NCBI RefSeq assembly: GCF_037975245.1
Contig: NC_092566.1
Span: forward strand, 4,650,001 to 4,714,000
DNA from: Apostichopus japonicus
Taxonomy: Eukaryota; Echinodermata; Holothuroidea; Aspidochirotida; Stichopodidae
Direction: 5' to 3'
Length of the DNA: 64,000 nucleotides
Part shown: one piece after another, positions 23,646 through 35,154 of the stretch
How positions within the stretch are numbered: the first letter of the stretch is position 1
How the letters are laid out: each line of letters opens with the position of its first letter
Notes under the pieces: model-generated
What the model saw: the letters and a program-made list of their open reading frames with translations, nothing else
Databases searched by the model: none
What the model was told of the DNA's origin: nothing
Program-made: the position numbers and the translations under genes

Positions 23646-24126
23646 CAGAAAACGTCGTATTCAGAAGTGCCATTTTCCAAACAGATATTAAAACATACCA
23701 CTTGGTTTCCCACTTGATTTTCAAATCATTTTCAATCATTTTCAAGCTGTTGAATTACGACAGTAAAATTCCCATCGCTCAACTAAAAGCTCAACTTCAT
23801 AAATGCTTCAGAGAAGCCCAATTTTTCGGAAGCTTTTCATGCATGGCTCCAGATGAGAAAATTAATCTTATGCTCGAGTCCCGGTATAAACACTCCCTGG
23901 TCGTGTAATCATAGCTTATGTATATCCCACAGAAGCTTAAAAATTTGACAGGCAGAAATTAGCTTTGGGAAAACACTGTTATTTTTTAATAGGCATGGTA
24001 CTAACTAAGCTTTACAACCGTTATTTTCATGTTTCGGGTCTGGTGTTCGATATCTCTAAATAAACTAAAAAATCAATTATTTGCAAAGTAGTGGTTCAAG
24101 TTCTTCTTTCCTTCTGTCTTCCTCAG

Positions 24127-24221
24127 ATCGTTTTCAGATCAATAAAATCACAGGAGAAATCACCGTGATGAATGAAAAGTTGGACTTTGAAGGTGTCAAA
24201 ACGTTCAGCCTAACAGTTGTG
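24127..24221 (+). CDS. M1 exon o: EC7 core
   Basis: Phase 1 to 0, acceptor cttcctcag, donor GTG|gtaagg. It reads RFQINKITGEITVMNEKLDF then EGVKTFSLTVV. The F-x-I-x-x-x-T-G-x-I strand is standard. LDFE stands in for LDRE, so the basic residue is lost while Asp and Glu stay. Confidence 0.93.
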
Positions 24222-24409
24222 GTAAGGAAAATTCTTTAAAAGTTATTCTCTCTGGAACGATTTCCTAAAAGCAACCCTCGTTTTATGAGACTGTAAAAAA
24301 AATTACTTGTTTTGTACTCTTCTCTGTGACATGTGTTTTGGTTTTGTTTCTTCTAGTTTTTTTTTATATATCGAAGCTATCCTCAGTAGTATACTATCAA
24401 GTAGGTACT

Positions 24410-25075
24410 GTAAGGCAGGCACTGTGTCAAAAAGAAAAGCTGCAGCCGCTGCAAGATCCCCAGCAGCGAGGAAGAAACAGTGTCAAACAATATATATTTT
24501 ATCTTAGCAGACCAGCTGTGCCCCTATATTGCTTGAATACAAAAGATTCAAAGTTACTGTGTCAAATAGAAAAGCTGCAGCCCCTGCAAGATCCCCAGCA
24601 GTGAGGAAGAAACAGTGTCAAACAATATATTTTATCTTAGCAGACCAGCTGTGTCTCTATATTGCTTGGATACAAAAGATTCAAAGTTACTGTGTTTAAT
24701 TGGAAAACTGCAGCACCTGCAAGATCCCCAGCAGCGAGGAAGAAACAGTGTCAAACAATATATATTTTATTTGAGCAGACCAGCTGTGCCTCTATATTGC
24801 TTGAATACAAAAGATTCAAAGTTACTGTGTCAAAAAGATAAACTGCAGCCGCTGCAAGATCCCCAGCAGCGAGGAAGAAACAGTATCAAACAAAATGTAT
24901 TTTATCTTAGCAGACCAGCTGTGCCTCTATATTGCTTGAATACAAAAGATTCAAAGTTACATTGTCAAACAGAAAAGCTGCAGTCGCTGCAAGATCCCCA
25001 ACAGCAAGGAAGAAACAGTGTCAAACAATTTGTATTTTATCTTAGCAGACCAGCTGTGCCTGTAAATTGTCTGAA
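24410..25075. repeat. 135-bp minisatellite, about 5 copies
   Basis: ctgcagccgctgcaagatcc starts near 24440, 24574, 24708, 24842 and 24977. As 135 is a multiple of 3, one frame stays open over several units (for example 24615-25121), producing a 45-residue protein repeat with no known domain. Each unit has an acceptor-like ttttatcttagcag. Confidence 0.9.
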
Positions 25076-25603
25076 AATGCAGAGTACAATGGAGTATGCA
25101 CTATGCAGCCTGGCTGCATGATGCTGCAGCCCCCTCAAACTGTTAACATAATACCATATTAAAATGTCTCCTATTTGGAAATTGCTAGCTGGAAGATGTA
25201 CATATTGTGCATGTGTATTTGAATGGGATTTAGGAGTATACATTTAATGGGTATGTCACATTTCTGTCTTCATTTGGGTTAATATATCTTCAGTTGGCAA
25301 TGTTAGGGAAAGATTGCAAGATGGTTCAAGGAAAAGTCAATTTATAACTGGGAAGTTAAGAGGGAATATGTTGTTAGTGGTTCTAGCATCAGGGTATCAA
25401 CAGTGCACAAATTTGCATATTCTGAGATTCTGTGTAAAAAAATGTGGACTCAATGGCTACAATTTTTAAACTTTTGTTTTCAAAAGTCCTCAAAATTTAA
25501 TGTCTTTCTTCTTCTTATTCATTCAGTGAATGCATAAATCAAGTTTAGACAACCGCCTAACGGCTACAGAAATTTTGTCTCTATTGCAAGTACTATATAT
25601 TAT

Positions 25604-25914
25604 GTAACTAGGGATGTGCCCACGCTGGGCAGCACTGGCCCCGCCCAGGACTAAAAATTACCGCCCAGCACTGTCTTAAAAATTGTGAATCCCGCCCAGC
25701 ACTATTATCATCTAAAATCCAGACATTACTAACTTCATATTCAACATAAATTGGGCCACTTTTGTATGTGCTTAAAAAGCTACACAAGTGCCAGCATTTG
25801 GCATCTGAGCAACTTCAAAAATCAAAAAATGTCACCCCTCGATCCCCTTAGACCCCTCCCCCAGGACAGGGATCAGTACACCTCGGCACTCAGGAAATCC
25901 TGGGCACATCCCTG
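25604..25914. mobile_element. MITE-3, copy 1
   Basis: Inverted ends AGGGATGTGCCCA and TGGGCACATCCCTG; GTAACT on both sides may be the duplication. The core shares cagcatttggcatctgagca (reversed) and ccgcccagcac with the copy at 49251. Confidence 0.75.
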
Positions 25915-26151
25915 GTAACTTTCTAAAACGAGCAGTCCTCCGAAACAAAGTTTTGAAAATCACAGCACACACTTCAAGTATACAAGTCAGTAGAAACCTT
26001 CTCTTGCACAGTTTTTTTTTTGATATATTAATTTATATCGTACAATTTTTCCCAATGAATCCTTGTCATTTTAAGATCAGGTTGATCGACACGCAGATTG
26101 CCTGCACATGTTTGTTTCTTCTACAAGTTTATTTTCTGCCTTAATTTGCAG

Positions 26152-26286
26152 GCAACTGACGGAGGAGGGAACAGCAACAGTAGTATGATTCAAGTCAATC
26201 TCGAAGACGTGAATGATAATCCTCCGGTGTTTGACGATCATCCTGAAGATATTGATGTCGTATTTGATCTGGAAATTGGCAGTCTG
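26152..26286 (+). CDS. M1 exon p: EC7/EC1 junction
   Basis: Phase 0 to 0, acceptor cttaatttgcag, donor CTG|gtaagt. It starts ATDGGGNSNSS and has the linker VNLEDVNDNPPVF, the most canonical in the window. The A strand of the next EC1 (DIDVVFDLEIGSL) lacks the usual V-x-E. Confidence 0.94.
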
Positions 26287-27469
26287 GTAAGTCATATTTT
26301 TTTTCTTTCATTTAAAAAAATATTAAATTGATGACAGATATTTGGATTAACGTGAAGCAAAACATCCCGATAGTGTACCTAAAGCTACGATGACTAAATG
26401 TCAATTATACTCAGGGCTTAAATTTAACGGTCGTCCAGGATGACCCAAAATCGCTTCGGACAACCTTAAAACACTGCTTAGGTTGTTCGACGCACGGCTG
26501 GCTCATTTGCCGTAGGTGTTCAACACTTGGGAACAAAACTCAGAAAATCCCTATTCTTTGAAATCAATATCTGCCCCAAAAGAGTCTAGAATCTAGTGAT
26601 AGCTTGTCAGTATAGCCCTCCATACATGTTAGAATTAAACAACGTAAGAGATAAATCACATTTTGGTACGTTCCGTAATGAGAGGAAAATCCTGCTGTAC
26701 ATTTTAGCTGTATGCACAACCCTATATATGGTAACTATTGGAAGCTATTCTACCCTCCCCCCCCCTTCCAAAGAAATAATTAATCCTACAAGAATGCAGT
26801 CCATTAGCATGGATTTGAGTCCACTCATTCCAAAATAAAGGAGAGAAAAGACAAATGTGAAAATTTTCCCAATTTGAACTTCCATGTAATTTGTGACTAA
26901 ATATGGAAAAGGTGTCTATGCAACAGAATATTTGATAGACTCTAATAGACTAATATATGGTAACCAGCAGAAACTGTACACTAAAATTAAATAGAGAGTC
27001 TAATTTCTTTGATGCATTCATTTCTTTCTCAAAACTTTTAGTATTTCTCCTCCTCCTCCTCCTTCTATATCAGTTAGACTTTTCCATTCGTCTTTCTTTC
27101 GTACTACGATTATTCGCTCCGTTCCTACCCGAGCTGACTTTTGGCCCGATCGTTCTTCCCTCAGTCGGTATCGTTACTTTTCAGATATGCTCGATCCTCG
27201 GACCAGCATTGCGCAAAATTGTTAGGTTTCAAGACCCAGAAACTTTTCATGAGAACTCGGCCACAACCCACCAGATCCTCCTCGCCGCCCCACGAGATCC
27301 TCGCCCCGCCAGAATCAATACTCAAAATGCATGAACGGCTAGCTTTGACTATGGAAATCAGCCCACCCCTAAAGCTAGATAAATAGAAAATTTCACGCCC
27401 CCTAGTTTGCCTACCGCTGTCTTACGTCACCTTGTTTTACAGTGAACTGTTTCGCTATAACCCTTACAG
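26287..27469. other. Intron joining modules M1 and M2, nothing recognised
   Basis: No clear repeat. This is a module border, but no duplicated end sequence is visible when compared with 5101-6055 and 47000-48175. Confidence 0.5.
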
Positions 27470-27584
27470 GTCTTTGCTTTCCGAGTGACCGATAAAGATA
27501 ATGCCCCGTTCGATTCATTTCTCTGTCGGGAAGAAGATGTCAATGAGGCATCTTGGGATACATTTTACTTGACAACAACAAGAG
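27470..27584 (+). CDS. M2 exon a: EC1 middle
   Basis: Phase 0 to 1, 115 bp, the same length as M1 exon a. VFAFRVTDKDNAPFDSF has the DxD turn (VTDKDN), and W-D-T-F-Y-L matches W-E-T-F-Y-L of M1. One cysteine (FLCRE). Acceptor ctataacccttacag, donor GAG|gtttgt. Confidence 0.91.
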
Positions 27585-28268
27585 GTTTGTAATTTCATTT
27601 GAAAATGATTAGTATTTTCAAAAGGACCTCGGTGCTCCATTAAAGTTTTCCCGCCAAACTTAATGTCAAATGTTTAGCATTAAAAGTGTAGCATATTGTA
27701 TACTTTACTATCTTGAGATTTTTGGTTGATTATTTCTAGCCATGAAAATAGCTAACATGTTCAAATTTAATCTTGGTCTTAGTATTGAAATCTACGACAA
27801 GCTTATCGGTATGTTGTAGGCTAATTGACGTATATTAATTCGGACTTTCTTTTTTTATCGTCAACAATAAGTGACATTAAAGCTAATTGTATGCTATTTT
27901 GGACACAAAAGAAGAGAAAATTTGTTATTAAAAATATTTATAACAATAAGCAGGGTATAATTTAGTGTTCCAGTTTTGCGTAGGCTCAGAACCTTGTCTC
28001 CTGTAAAATATGATGGTTTCTGTGTTAAAAACCTGCTATTTTTCTTCTCACTCGCTATCACTTTACCCATCATGACTTTTTCTGATCACAATTCTGTGTA
28101 TATCACCTTATATTTTGAAAATCTGTCGTTCAGATTTCTGGTTCAGTTTGGGAAACTTCCCTCCCCCCCCAATTATTCTCGCATAATAATTCCTTCTATA
28201 TATTTAGCAGAAGTCTGACATATGGAATCAGGCTAAAAATCCACATTTTTGTCGTTTTCACGGTCCAG
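27585..28268. other. Intron sequence, nothing recognised
   Basis: AT-rich intron between M2 exons a and b. Confidence 0.5.
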
Positions 28269-28565
28269 ATGGTTGTAACCTCATGCTGAGATCTTCTCTG
28301 AATACGTCGCTTTCACCGTATCTGATTAAGATCGCAGTAAACGACATCAATAACGATGCCCTCCGGAACTCGACGGAGGCAGAAATCATCGTGCTCCAAA
28401 CGTACCCCTGCCAGTTGAGTTTGAACGCGGACGCCGTCGTCTACAACAAAACCGACCTGAAGAAAGGAGACCCCGTAGCGGATCTCGACGCGAGCAGTAA
28501 TTGTTCCGGTTCTGAGGATGGTATCACCTACGCAATATTAAGTCAAGTTTACACAAGTGTCACCG
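28269..28565 (+). CDS. M2 exon b: EC1/EC2 with cysteines, no calcium linker
   Basis: Phase 1 to 1. It contains DGCNLMLRSSLNTSL, the junction AEIIVLQTYPCQL in place of DxNDN, and SSNCSGSEDGITYAI of EC2. The three cysteines match M1 and M3 exon b. This exon is much richer in CpG than its flanks. Acceptor cacggtccag, donor ACCG|gtaaga. Confidence 0.92.
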
Positions 28566-29267
28566 GTAAGAAACGAAATGTCGACGGATTTGAAGGACAC
28601 AAAGTTACAGCCTTTCAGAAATGATGAGATTGCCCCGTTAAGAATCTGAAATTTCCCTAACCTTTCTTGTCTTCAAATCGTGCATCACTAAATTCTTGTA
28701 GTATTGCAACACTTCCTCCATATTCAGGAAACGATCGAAGTTTATTCCATCCGATTGAGTCTTGATCTTCCGAACCAGTTCTTGCATATTTATTTTATCC
28801 TAGATTTGTCGTATTTCTGCAAGATTTATATCATTGGATTGTCATCCTGTGTCATCATGTGTCATAGAATCACTGTATTTGGCATTTGACTCGGCTTGTA
28901 TAATTCAGAGAAGGTGTAAGGGGGGGTGGGGGAGGGGCTAGATGGGCGACACAAAATTGATCTGGTGGGCAGCAGCCATGTCTCGTACCCAATCAACATG
29001 TCACAGCGCCTGAAGGTTTCACTTTCTCCTATGACAAAGATGGGCGCATGATAATAAAAAATATAAAAAATAAATAAAAGATGGCCCGGCGCATGACTCT
29101 GTCAAGGTAGTCTTTGTAAATCTCAAATGTTCTATTTTGCAGTCCGGGGAGAGAACTTCTTTGAAGGTTGTTGAAAGTGGCATAAAACTTGTCTAGGTTT
29201 TCACATGTCAGATTGGTCACATCTATTTTAATTTTTTCGTTCTTCTATATAAAACTTGATTCCGAAG
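28566..29267. other. Intron sequence with a G-rich patch
   Basis: A G-rich run at 28918-28937; otherwise nothing recognised. Confidence 0.5.
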
Positions 29268-29422
29268 ACACCGTGGAGAGTCCATCGAGTGAGTTTGAAA
29301 TCTATGATAACAACGGAACAGTTTACTACGACCAGACAGGAGTCACTCCAAGTGTCGGGCTGCACAAGTTGATGATAAGGGCAGTGAATGACACCTGGCA
29401 ATCGATTGAAGCCATTACTGAG
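29268..29422 (+). CDS. M2 exon c: EC2 second half
   Basis: Phase 1 to 0. The acceptor is the AG at 29266-29267 (gattccgaag), the first AG after a pyrimidine run and the only nearby one giving the required phase; the tract is weak. It reads EFEIYDNNGTVYYDQTG then LHKLMIRAVNDTW. The turn AVNDTW differs from TAYN in M1 and M3. Donor GAG|gtaagg. Confidence 0.82.
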
Positions 29423-29844
29423 GTAAGGGTGGTATCCTACCCCCCCCAATAAAAAAAAAGAATGTGAAATTTGAGGGTTAAATATCACTATTCACATGGC
29501 TATTGTATTTCTCAGAGGGTGACTTTAGGCCTATGATTTGTTGTGTATATAGTTGTTCAGTGAAAGTCATTGACATTCTGCATCGTCTTTTAGGCAAATG
29601 ATATTTCAATATACTCGAAGAGCATCTCTTTCAGTTGTAGCTATAGGGCGTGGACTACTCTGTAGTATTAGTTTACATACAATTGTGGTATCCAGTTCCC
29701 CTACTCATCACTCAAGTATATATCTGCACCAGACGCTTTGGCGAATTCGTTGAATTTTAGTTCGACAACACTGAGAATTCTCTAACACCATCAGCCGCTT
29801 GAAAGTAATCTTGTTACCTTCAAATCTCTGGCGTTTTCATCCAG
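29423..29844. other. Intron sequence, nothing recognised
   Basis: Short intron between M2 exons c and d. Confidence 0.5.
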
Positions 29845-30033
29845 CTTGTCATCACCATTCTCGATGTCGATCTGGAAGAGCCAATATTTCCAGATCCACC
29901 GACAGAGATCCCAGACAATCCTGATCCGGAATCCTCACCGGTCTTTGTCGGAAGATACGATGACGGGGACCAGTATGTCTTCGACTTCAACTCCACAGAG
30001 AGACTTCTCATTGTTGTCATGGATAACGACGCG
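29845..30033 (+). CDS. M2 exon d: EC2/EC3 junction with Pro-rich insert
   Basis: Phase 0 to 0, 189 bp against 147 in M1 and M3. The linker is ITILDVDLEEPIF, followed by about 14 extra residues rich in Pro and Asp (PDPPTEIPDNPDPESSP). The Cys-Pro-Tyr-Phe motif of the other modules is absent. It ends with VVMDNDA, the DxD turn of EC3. Acceptor gttttcatccag, donor GCG|gtaaga. Confidence 0.91.
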
Positions 30034-30201
30034 GTAAGACCCTCCCCCCACCCCAACCCCACCCCCTGTAATAAGGAAGCTCATATCATAAGAACTAAAG
30101 TTTGTTTTCATTTGTGTCATAAACTTATACAATCAAAAATCCAAAGTTTTTCTGGCTCAGCCATGCTGTAACCCTGTTGGATGCGGTAAGACCTTCTTAA
30201 T

Positions 30202-30446
30202 GGAGTGTTAGCTCAGCGGTTAACGCCGGTGCCTTTCAACCACAAGGTCCCGAGTTAGAGGCACTCCAAGATTAATGTATGTCGTCCAGTTACAGAGTTG
30301 TTAACAATTGACAATTCATAATCATGGACGTTAAATATGAATGTAAGAGACTGACTTCGGTCGGCTTGCGGCTTTGATAAGCCAATGAGGCTTCTTTGCG
30401 AGTTCCTGCTTGCAGGAGAATCTAAAATATATACATTCATACATAA
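30202..30446 (+). mobile_element. tRNA-derived SINE (SINE1), copy 3
   Basis: Head GGAGTGTTAGCTCAGCGG (A box), then GGTCCCGAGTTAGAGGCACT (degenerate B box and acceptor arm). GGAGTG pairs with CACTCC. The body follows and the copy ends in a (taca)n-like tail. It lies in the intron between M2 exons d and e. Confidence 0.85.
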
Positions 30447-30740
30447 TATGGAAGCACGAGGATCATTAAGTCAACATTTTGTAAGTTGTGTCATATGATT
30501 GCTATCAAACCTCCAAACCCTATTTTTAAATTTTTAAGCCAGAAAACAAAAATGACCGGTATTAATAAGCACTCACTTTTCTTGAAGATGTCTTTAGCAT
30601 GCAAAGAGGATATCTTACTTTCTAAGTTATCTAAAGTAAAGTGCAGTAATATTCTAAAATATCTTGTTGTAATACTTTTCTTTTTTGTCCTGTTGTTGAT
30701 ATTCATAATTTTTGAATCAGTGTTTCATCTTTACATTCAG

Positions 30741-30887
30741 TGTTTCAATGGAGATGTAGCAATTGTTGATCCTTTAACAACCCCATTTACCCTGGAGCCC
30801 CTGGGAACCAACGATTGTCAAGATATGTACCGTGCTTATCTCAAGCCCACCGGACAACCTATAGGGAACGACCCATTTACGTTTCAG
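30741..30887 (+). CDS. M2 exon e: EC3 middle
   Basis: Phase 0 to 0. It starts CFNGDVAIVDPLTTPFTLE and holds a second cysteine (NDCQD), so this copy has a pair not seen in M1 or M3. Little similarity remains beyond F-x-G near the start and the overall size. Acceptor ctttacattcag, donor CAG|gtgatt. Confidence 0.86.
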
Positions 30888-31388
30888 GTGATTCATTAAT
30901 TGACACTGTTTTATTCAGATCTGTTTATGAAACCAAACTTATGCCTAGAAGAAGAAGAAGAAGAAGAAGAATATGTAATGGCTCACTATACATGATATTT
31001 GATCTGTGGCTGACCTGGAAAGCCTTTTATGACTGTTCTAAGTTTGAAGATGGGGAATCAAGGGTCAACGAAAGGTTCACTGGAGGAGGTGGGGGAGGGT
31101 GGAGGGTCATAAAACAAGCTACAAATTGCCTGCTTGCTATTAGCACTGTTATATACGTTTGTCAAAAGAACGGTTAGGGAGAGACCTTCGAAAAACCATC
31201 TACAATGCTACAACGAAGACATTGAGCCAAAAAATGACAAATGTCTTTTGAATTAAGCTCTGGTGGGGACAAACAGTGGTCTGTGGTCTAATGTTTTATT
31301 TCGTTTATGCCTCCACAGTTGGGAACCACTGCTGTAATGGTGATAAGAATTACGGAAAACAAGCACATTATATATATCTACATGATGG

Positions 31389-31749
31389 TCAAGCCTGCCT
31401 ATAGAAAAGCAGTCTTCCTCAAATTCACTCCAGCATTAATAATTTCTTACTCGATAGCATAAACTACCCCAAAGTACTGCCATTAGGATTCATCCTTGAG
31501 CGCACCTAATTAATTGACCAGCCACCATATGATTGTAAACACAAGTGCTCTTAAATGGACAGCACTACTTTCCTGTGTGAATTAGACAAGTTTGGCTTGA
31601 CCACTGAAATAATACACTGTGTGTTTAATCATGAATTTGAGTATAGCTAGCATTACCAACTCGGTTAGATATTCAATCTCCCCAGTTTTAGGCCAAAGAC
31701 AGGAGACTCGATCGGGTGTATTCTGCTATAGGCCGGGAAGATCGTAATG
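31389..31749 (+). repeat. Dispersed repeat R3, copy 3
   Basis: Same ends as copy 2. All three copies share gcgcacctaattaattgacc or its complement in the middle. No clear terminal inverted repeat. Confidence 0.75.
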
Positions 31750-31827
31750 TCAATATGTTTTCTTCGTTGTGGTTTTCTCGATCATCAAGAAGCACCAGCC
31801 TATAGTTTTTCTTTTATTTTGCCGTAG

Positions 31828-31962
31828 ATTGCAGTCACACAAGGAAACTATACTGACGAAGCTAACGTAACAGTGGTCAACGTACCTCTGCATCCAACCT
31901 TCCAAGGTATTCCAGACGCTGTCGTTGATGAAACTGTTGATGTGGGCACCTTTGTCACAATG
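31828..31962 (+). CDS. M2 exon f: EC3/EC4 junction without calcium linker
   Basis: Phase 0 to 0. IAVTQGNYTDEANVTVVNVP leads into LHPTFQGIP, with no DxND motif. EC4 opens with AVVDETVDVGTFVTM, keeping the A-strand Glu (DET). Acceptor ttattttgccgtag, donor ATG|gtaatc. Confidence 0.9.
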
Positions 31963-32499
31963 GTAATCAAGAGACTTCTGCTCTGTTTTAACACTTTCTT
32001 CTAGCTGTTATCCTGAGAGATGTATTTGGAATTCTATTTGATATAGAGGTGCATACTACTCCTGTGAAACATTGAAATATTTATCCACAACATTTCTTTT
32101 ATCCGAAAATATATGGCTCTGTGAAGATGAATCTGTAAAGTCTAAAGTAATGATACCCACTTTTAAAATAACAAGCTTGGACTGTACAGACTAAGTAATT
32201 CAGTGGTGATTTGACTTGACTTAGGAATAATGGAGCTTCTTTAGAGAATTTTATTCTTTTTTTTTAGAGAAAAATTATTCTTTTGAGAATATGTTGTACA
32301 GAACAAGATTGAACACACTGATGAAATAGTTTACTGAATTCAACAGCTGTCACATGTTCACTTTCTACCAATCAGAGTAGTTTAATAGTCAATTTGCCTA
32401 TCTCTAAGTGCATGTATTATTAACCAAGCAAATAGGACTTTTACATCTAGTTCTAGGAACTTGGTCAAAAAGCAACATTTTAGGAACAATCTGCATACA
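31963..32499. other. Intron sequence, nothing recognised
   Basis: AT-rich intron after M2 exon f. Confidence 0.5.
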
Positions 32500-32770
32500 T
32501 CATATACACCATCACATATTCATAACGGTAAAATATTGCTCAGCCAGTTGGGACAATTAACTAATGCTAATACCTCTCTAAACTGTCCTCAAATATCATG
32601 CTCTCAAAGCACTGGTATTGACAGTACAAACAGTTCCTAACCTTGATCTGATAGAAACATGTTATTCATACTGCTCGTACTGACAATACGAGTGCTCTGA
32701 AGCAGGACATGTAATCAGTATAGAAAAAATTGCCCCAAATGAGTGTATTGCTACCCAATGCCAGTTTTTT
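32500..32770. repeat. Dispersed repeat R6, copy 1
   Basis: aaagcactggtattgacagt, cagttcctaacc and the following inverted part (gtactgacaatacgagtgct) resemble 53215-53490. Confidence 0.55.
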
Positions 32771-32919
32771 TTTTTTTTTGATCTTATGTTTTGAAATAAT
32801 ACAATGAAATTACCAAATTTGATGTTTAAAAAGAAGAAGAAAGTTTATTGTTGTTGTTGTAATAATGAAATGCCAAAAAAATGATTGTATTTAATATTTA
32901 TTTTAATACATTCTCACAG

Positions 32920-33110
32920 GTAACAGCAGTTAATTGCGACAATTCGGCCGTAGGCATCAAGTATGAAATCGTCCAGCAGACTCCAGCAGCTGTCTTCGGC
33001 ATGATGGACCCTTTGTCGGGCAATATCAGCGTAGCCTCAATGGGCATCGATTACGAAACCCACACAGCGTACAATATCACGGTATCTGCTACCGATACTC
33101 GTTGGGACAG
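32920..33110 (+). CDS. M2 exon g: EC4 core with GIDYET and RW motifs
   Basis: Phase 0 to 2, 191 bp, as in M1. It carries SGNISVASMGIDYETHTAYN then VSATDTRW. GIDYET and the ATDTRW turn match M1 and M3, making this the best-conserved exon among the copies. Acceptor cattctcacag, donor ACAG|gtttgt. Confidence 0.94.
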
Positions 33111-33224
33111 GTTTGTTAGCTTCAAGTATGTCTCTGAAAGTGGTCACCAATGTTGGCTCCCGTCAAATCGCAGCATTTGTCAAATTGTGTTAGAGGTCGA
33201 TCAAAGACGTTCTTAATTAGAGAT

Positions 33225-33570
33225 CAAAATAAAATAAAACTGTTATCAAACTGCTTATCCACTATAGAGCCTGTGTAAAGAGAATGTGTAAAAGTATGTT
33301 GGTTTGACGTTTTGATTCCTAGCAGGATCTTCTTCAATAGCCAAATGACAAGTAACAGTAACAGAATGGACAAAAACACGCTCATCCCTTGTCTACTAAT
33401 CCATCCCTTGTCTACTAATCCCCTCACATCTATCTCTTTGTGTTCACCTTGCTCATTAACCTGTCTGTATTCTGTGCATGTTTTTGTCCCTTCTGTTACT
33501 GTTACTTGTAATGAACCTCTGATGAAGATCCTGCTAGGATCGAAACTTCAGGCCAACTTACTTTTACCTA
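33225..33570. repeat. Fold-back repeat FB, copy 2
   Basis: Arms contain tgacaagtaacagtaacag and its complement ctgttactgttacttgta, with tagcaggatcttc against gaagatcctgcta. About 120 bp between the inner arms differs from copy 1. Confidence 0.7.
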
Positions 33571-34146
33571 ATTAGAGATGTTAGTTTGTTTCTTCTTCGT
33601 CTTTTGTTTTTAGATGTAACGAAGTGTGGTAGAAAATAGATCGTAAAGTACTAGACAAAGATAACAATGAAGAATAAAAAAAAATGTTGTGTTGACTTTT
33701 TTTCAGCTGGAGTTAGTTAGCTCCCTAGAATCTCCCTATTTGTAAAAAAAAAGAAAATCAATAGTAGCCCATTTCATAAATTAATCTAAAATGTGACATT
33801 TTTGTTGAAAAATATTCAAATACTGAAGTTTGTGGTACCGAAAGAAAAGTGGGTCCATTTGAAACTGAGTTCTTTTCATTTTGCTTCATCAACTTTAAAG
33901 CCCCACGTCCCACTGCCCTTCAAAGTTTGAGACACCCTATATACCCCCCACCCCCCCCCCCTTCTGTCCTCTGCGAGATTGACCTCTCATCTACTGTAAT
34001 GTGGACAAAAAATTTTCTTGAATTTTCAACATGAGTGACCATTCTGTGGTTCTAAACTTTTTTTTTCTTTTTTTTAGAATCAATTATTTTTCATCTCATA
34101 TAGTATATCGGACAACTCCAAAATTTTGTACTTTTCTCTCTCCTAG

Positions 34147-34282
34147 TCCTCGAAGTTACGAATCCACTCTAGAGATAACAGTGCAGGACGTGAATGAATT
34201 CCCTCCAGAATTAGCCGCATTCTCAGATGTCATTTTACCGGAGGCGTTAGCTGTCGACGGGGCTTTGGTTTACAAGATAACG
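34147..34282 (+). CDS. M2 exon h: EC4/EC5 junction
   Basis: Phase 2 to 0, acceptor cttttctctctcctag, donor ACG|gtaaag. Linker ITVQDVNEFPPEL, with Leu in place of the usual Phe. The A strand of EC5 is DVILPEALAVDGALVYKIT, with the Glu in PEA. Confidence 0.92.
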
Positions 34283-34554
34283 GTAAAGCTTTGCATAGCT
34301 GTTATTTTTATTTTGGACATTTGATCAAGTATAATAAGCATTCATTTGGCAAAATGGAAATAAAAAACTTTGATATCAAGTTTGTGTATTGTGTTACTAT
34401 GAAACAAGGCTATATATTTGGTATTAAGTTAAACAGTATGCTCTAGTAAGTGAATTCGTTGATGCACAAGATACGGTTTATTCAAGTTTATGGAAAACTT
34501 AATGGAGAAGGAAGTTGTTGAAGCAGAACTTTTTACACTTGACTGACAGTGGAA

Positions 34555-34897
34555 AGTGGGTGGGCACTTCCTCCTCCCCCTCCCTCCCCAACCCCACCCC
34601 CTCCCTCCCCCATTCCACTGTTACGCATGCCACTCAATAAATACAGGTAATGTGTGAACTTGACCTTAAAATAAAGTGACTCATTTCAAATCTGATAAAC
34701 TTGTACTAGTTGATTGCGCTTTTCTTTTGGTCATTGGGGAAATACTTCACAGCATTCATTCCATGTACCATGGCACAGAAGTTATAATCATTTGAGCAAA
34801 TTTAAATGTTAACTTAATTATCTTCTCATCAATACTCTTGAACGTTCATTTATGGTGTTGGCGGTGAGGGGAAGGGGAGGGAGGGGGTGGTGGGGTC
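34555..34897. other. C-rich and G-rich tracts facing each other in one intron
   Basis: ctccccctccctccccaacc at about 34572 and aaggggagggagggggtgg near 34868 are roughly complementary and lie between M2 exons h and i. Confidence 0.6.
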
Positions 34898-34953
34898 TGT
34901 GAAATGTTTAAATCAAAGATATTCCTATCCATTTTGTTTGCTTGAATTTGCAG

Positions 34954-35033
34954 GCCTTTGACAGGGATGGTTCCGCTACTCTGATGTTTGCTCTAGGGAA
35001 TCTTACGGACACATTTGAAGTTGGGCCTACGAG
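34954..35033 (+). CDS. M2 exon i: EC5 first half
   Basis: Phase 0 to 2. AFDRDGSATLMFALGNLTDT then FEVGP: a short DxD turn (FDRDG) and the F-x-V strand. NLT is a possible N-glycosylation site. Acceptor cttgaatttgcag, donor CGAG|gtaatg. The intron that follows, 3,984 bp, is the longest in the window. Confidence 0.92.
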
Positions 35034-35154
35034 GTAATGACTCGAGTTTATTCCTTTCATGTATAGCTGTTCATCTTTGTCAAGCCACTTTGTCAACAGT
35101 GAGACGTCGAGTGGGCACAGCATCGTGCAGCCGGGCTGCGTAGAATGTTATATC

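Larger units (their letters stand above)
6056..26286 (+). repeat. Module M1: 16-exon, 7-EC cadherin unit
   Basis: First complete module, 2,226 coding bases (742 codons). EC borders fall in exons b, d, f, h, k, n and p, so a repeat averages 106 residues, the usual EC size. The module enters and leaves in phase 0, so duplicating it keeps the frame. M1 keeps the most canonical linkers in k (DVNDNRP), n (DENDNTP) and p (DVNDNPP). Confidence 0.9.

Noticed and set aside
24326-25121. Separate gene in the 135-bp repeat
   Set aside because: The frame is an effect of the unit length, is interrupted, and matches no domain.
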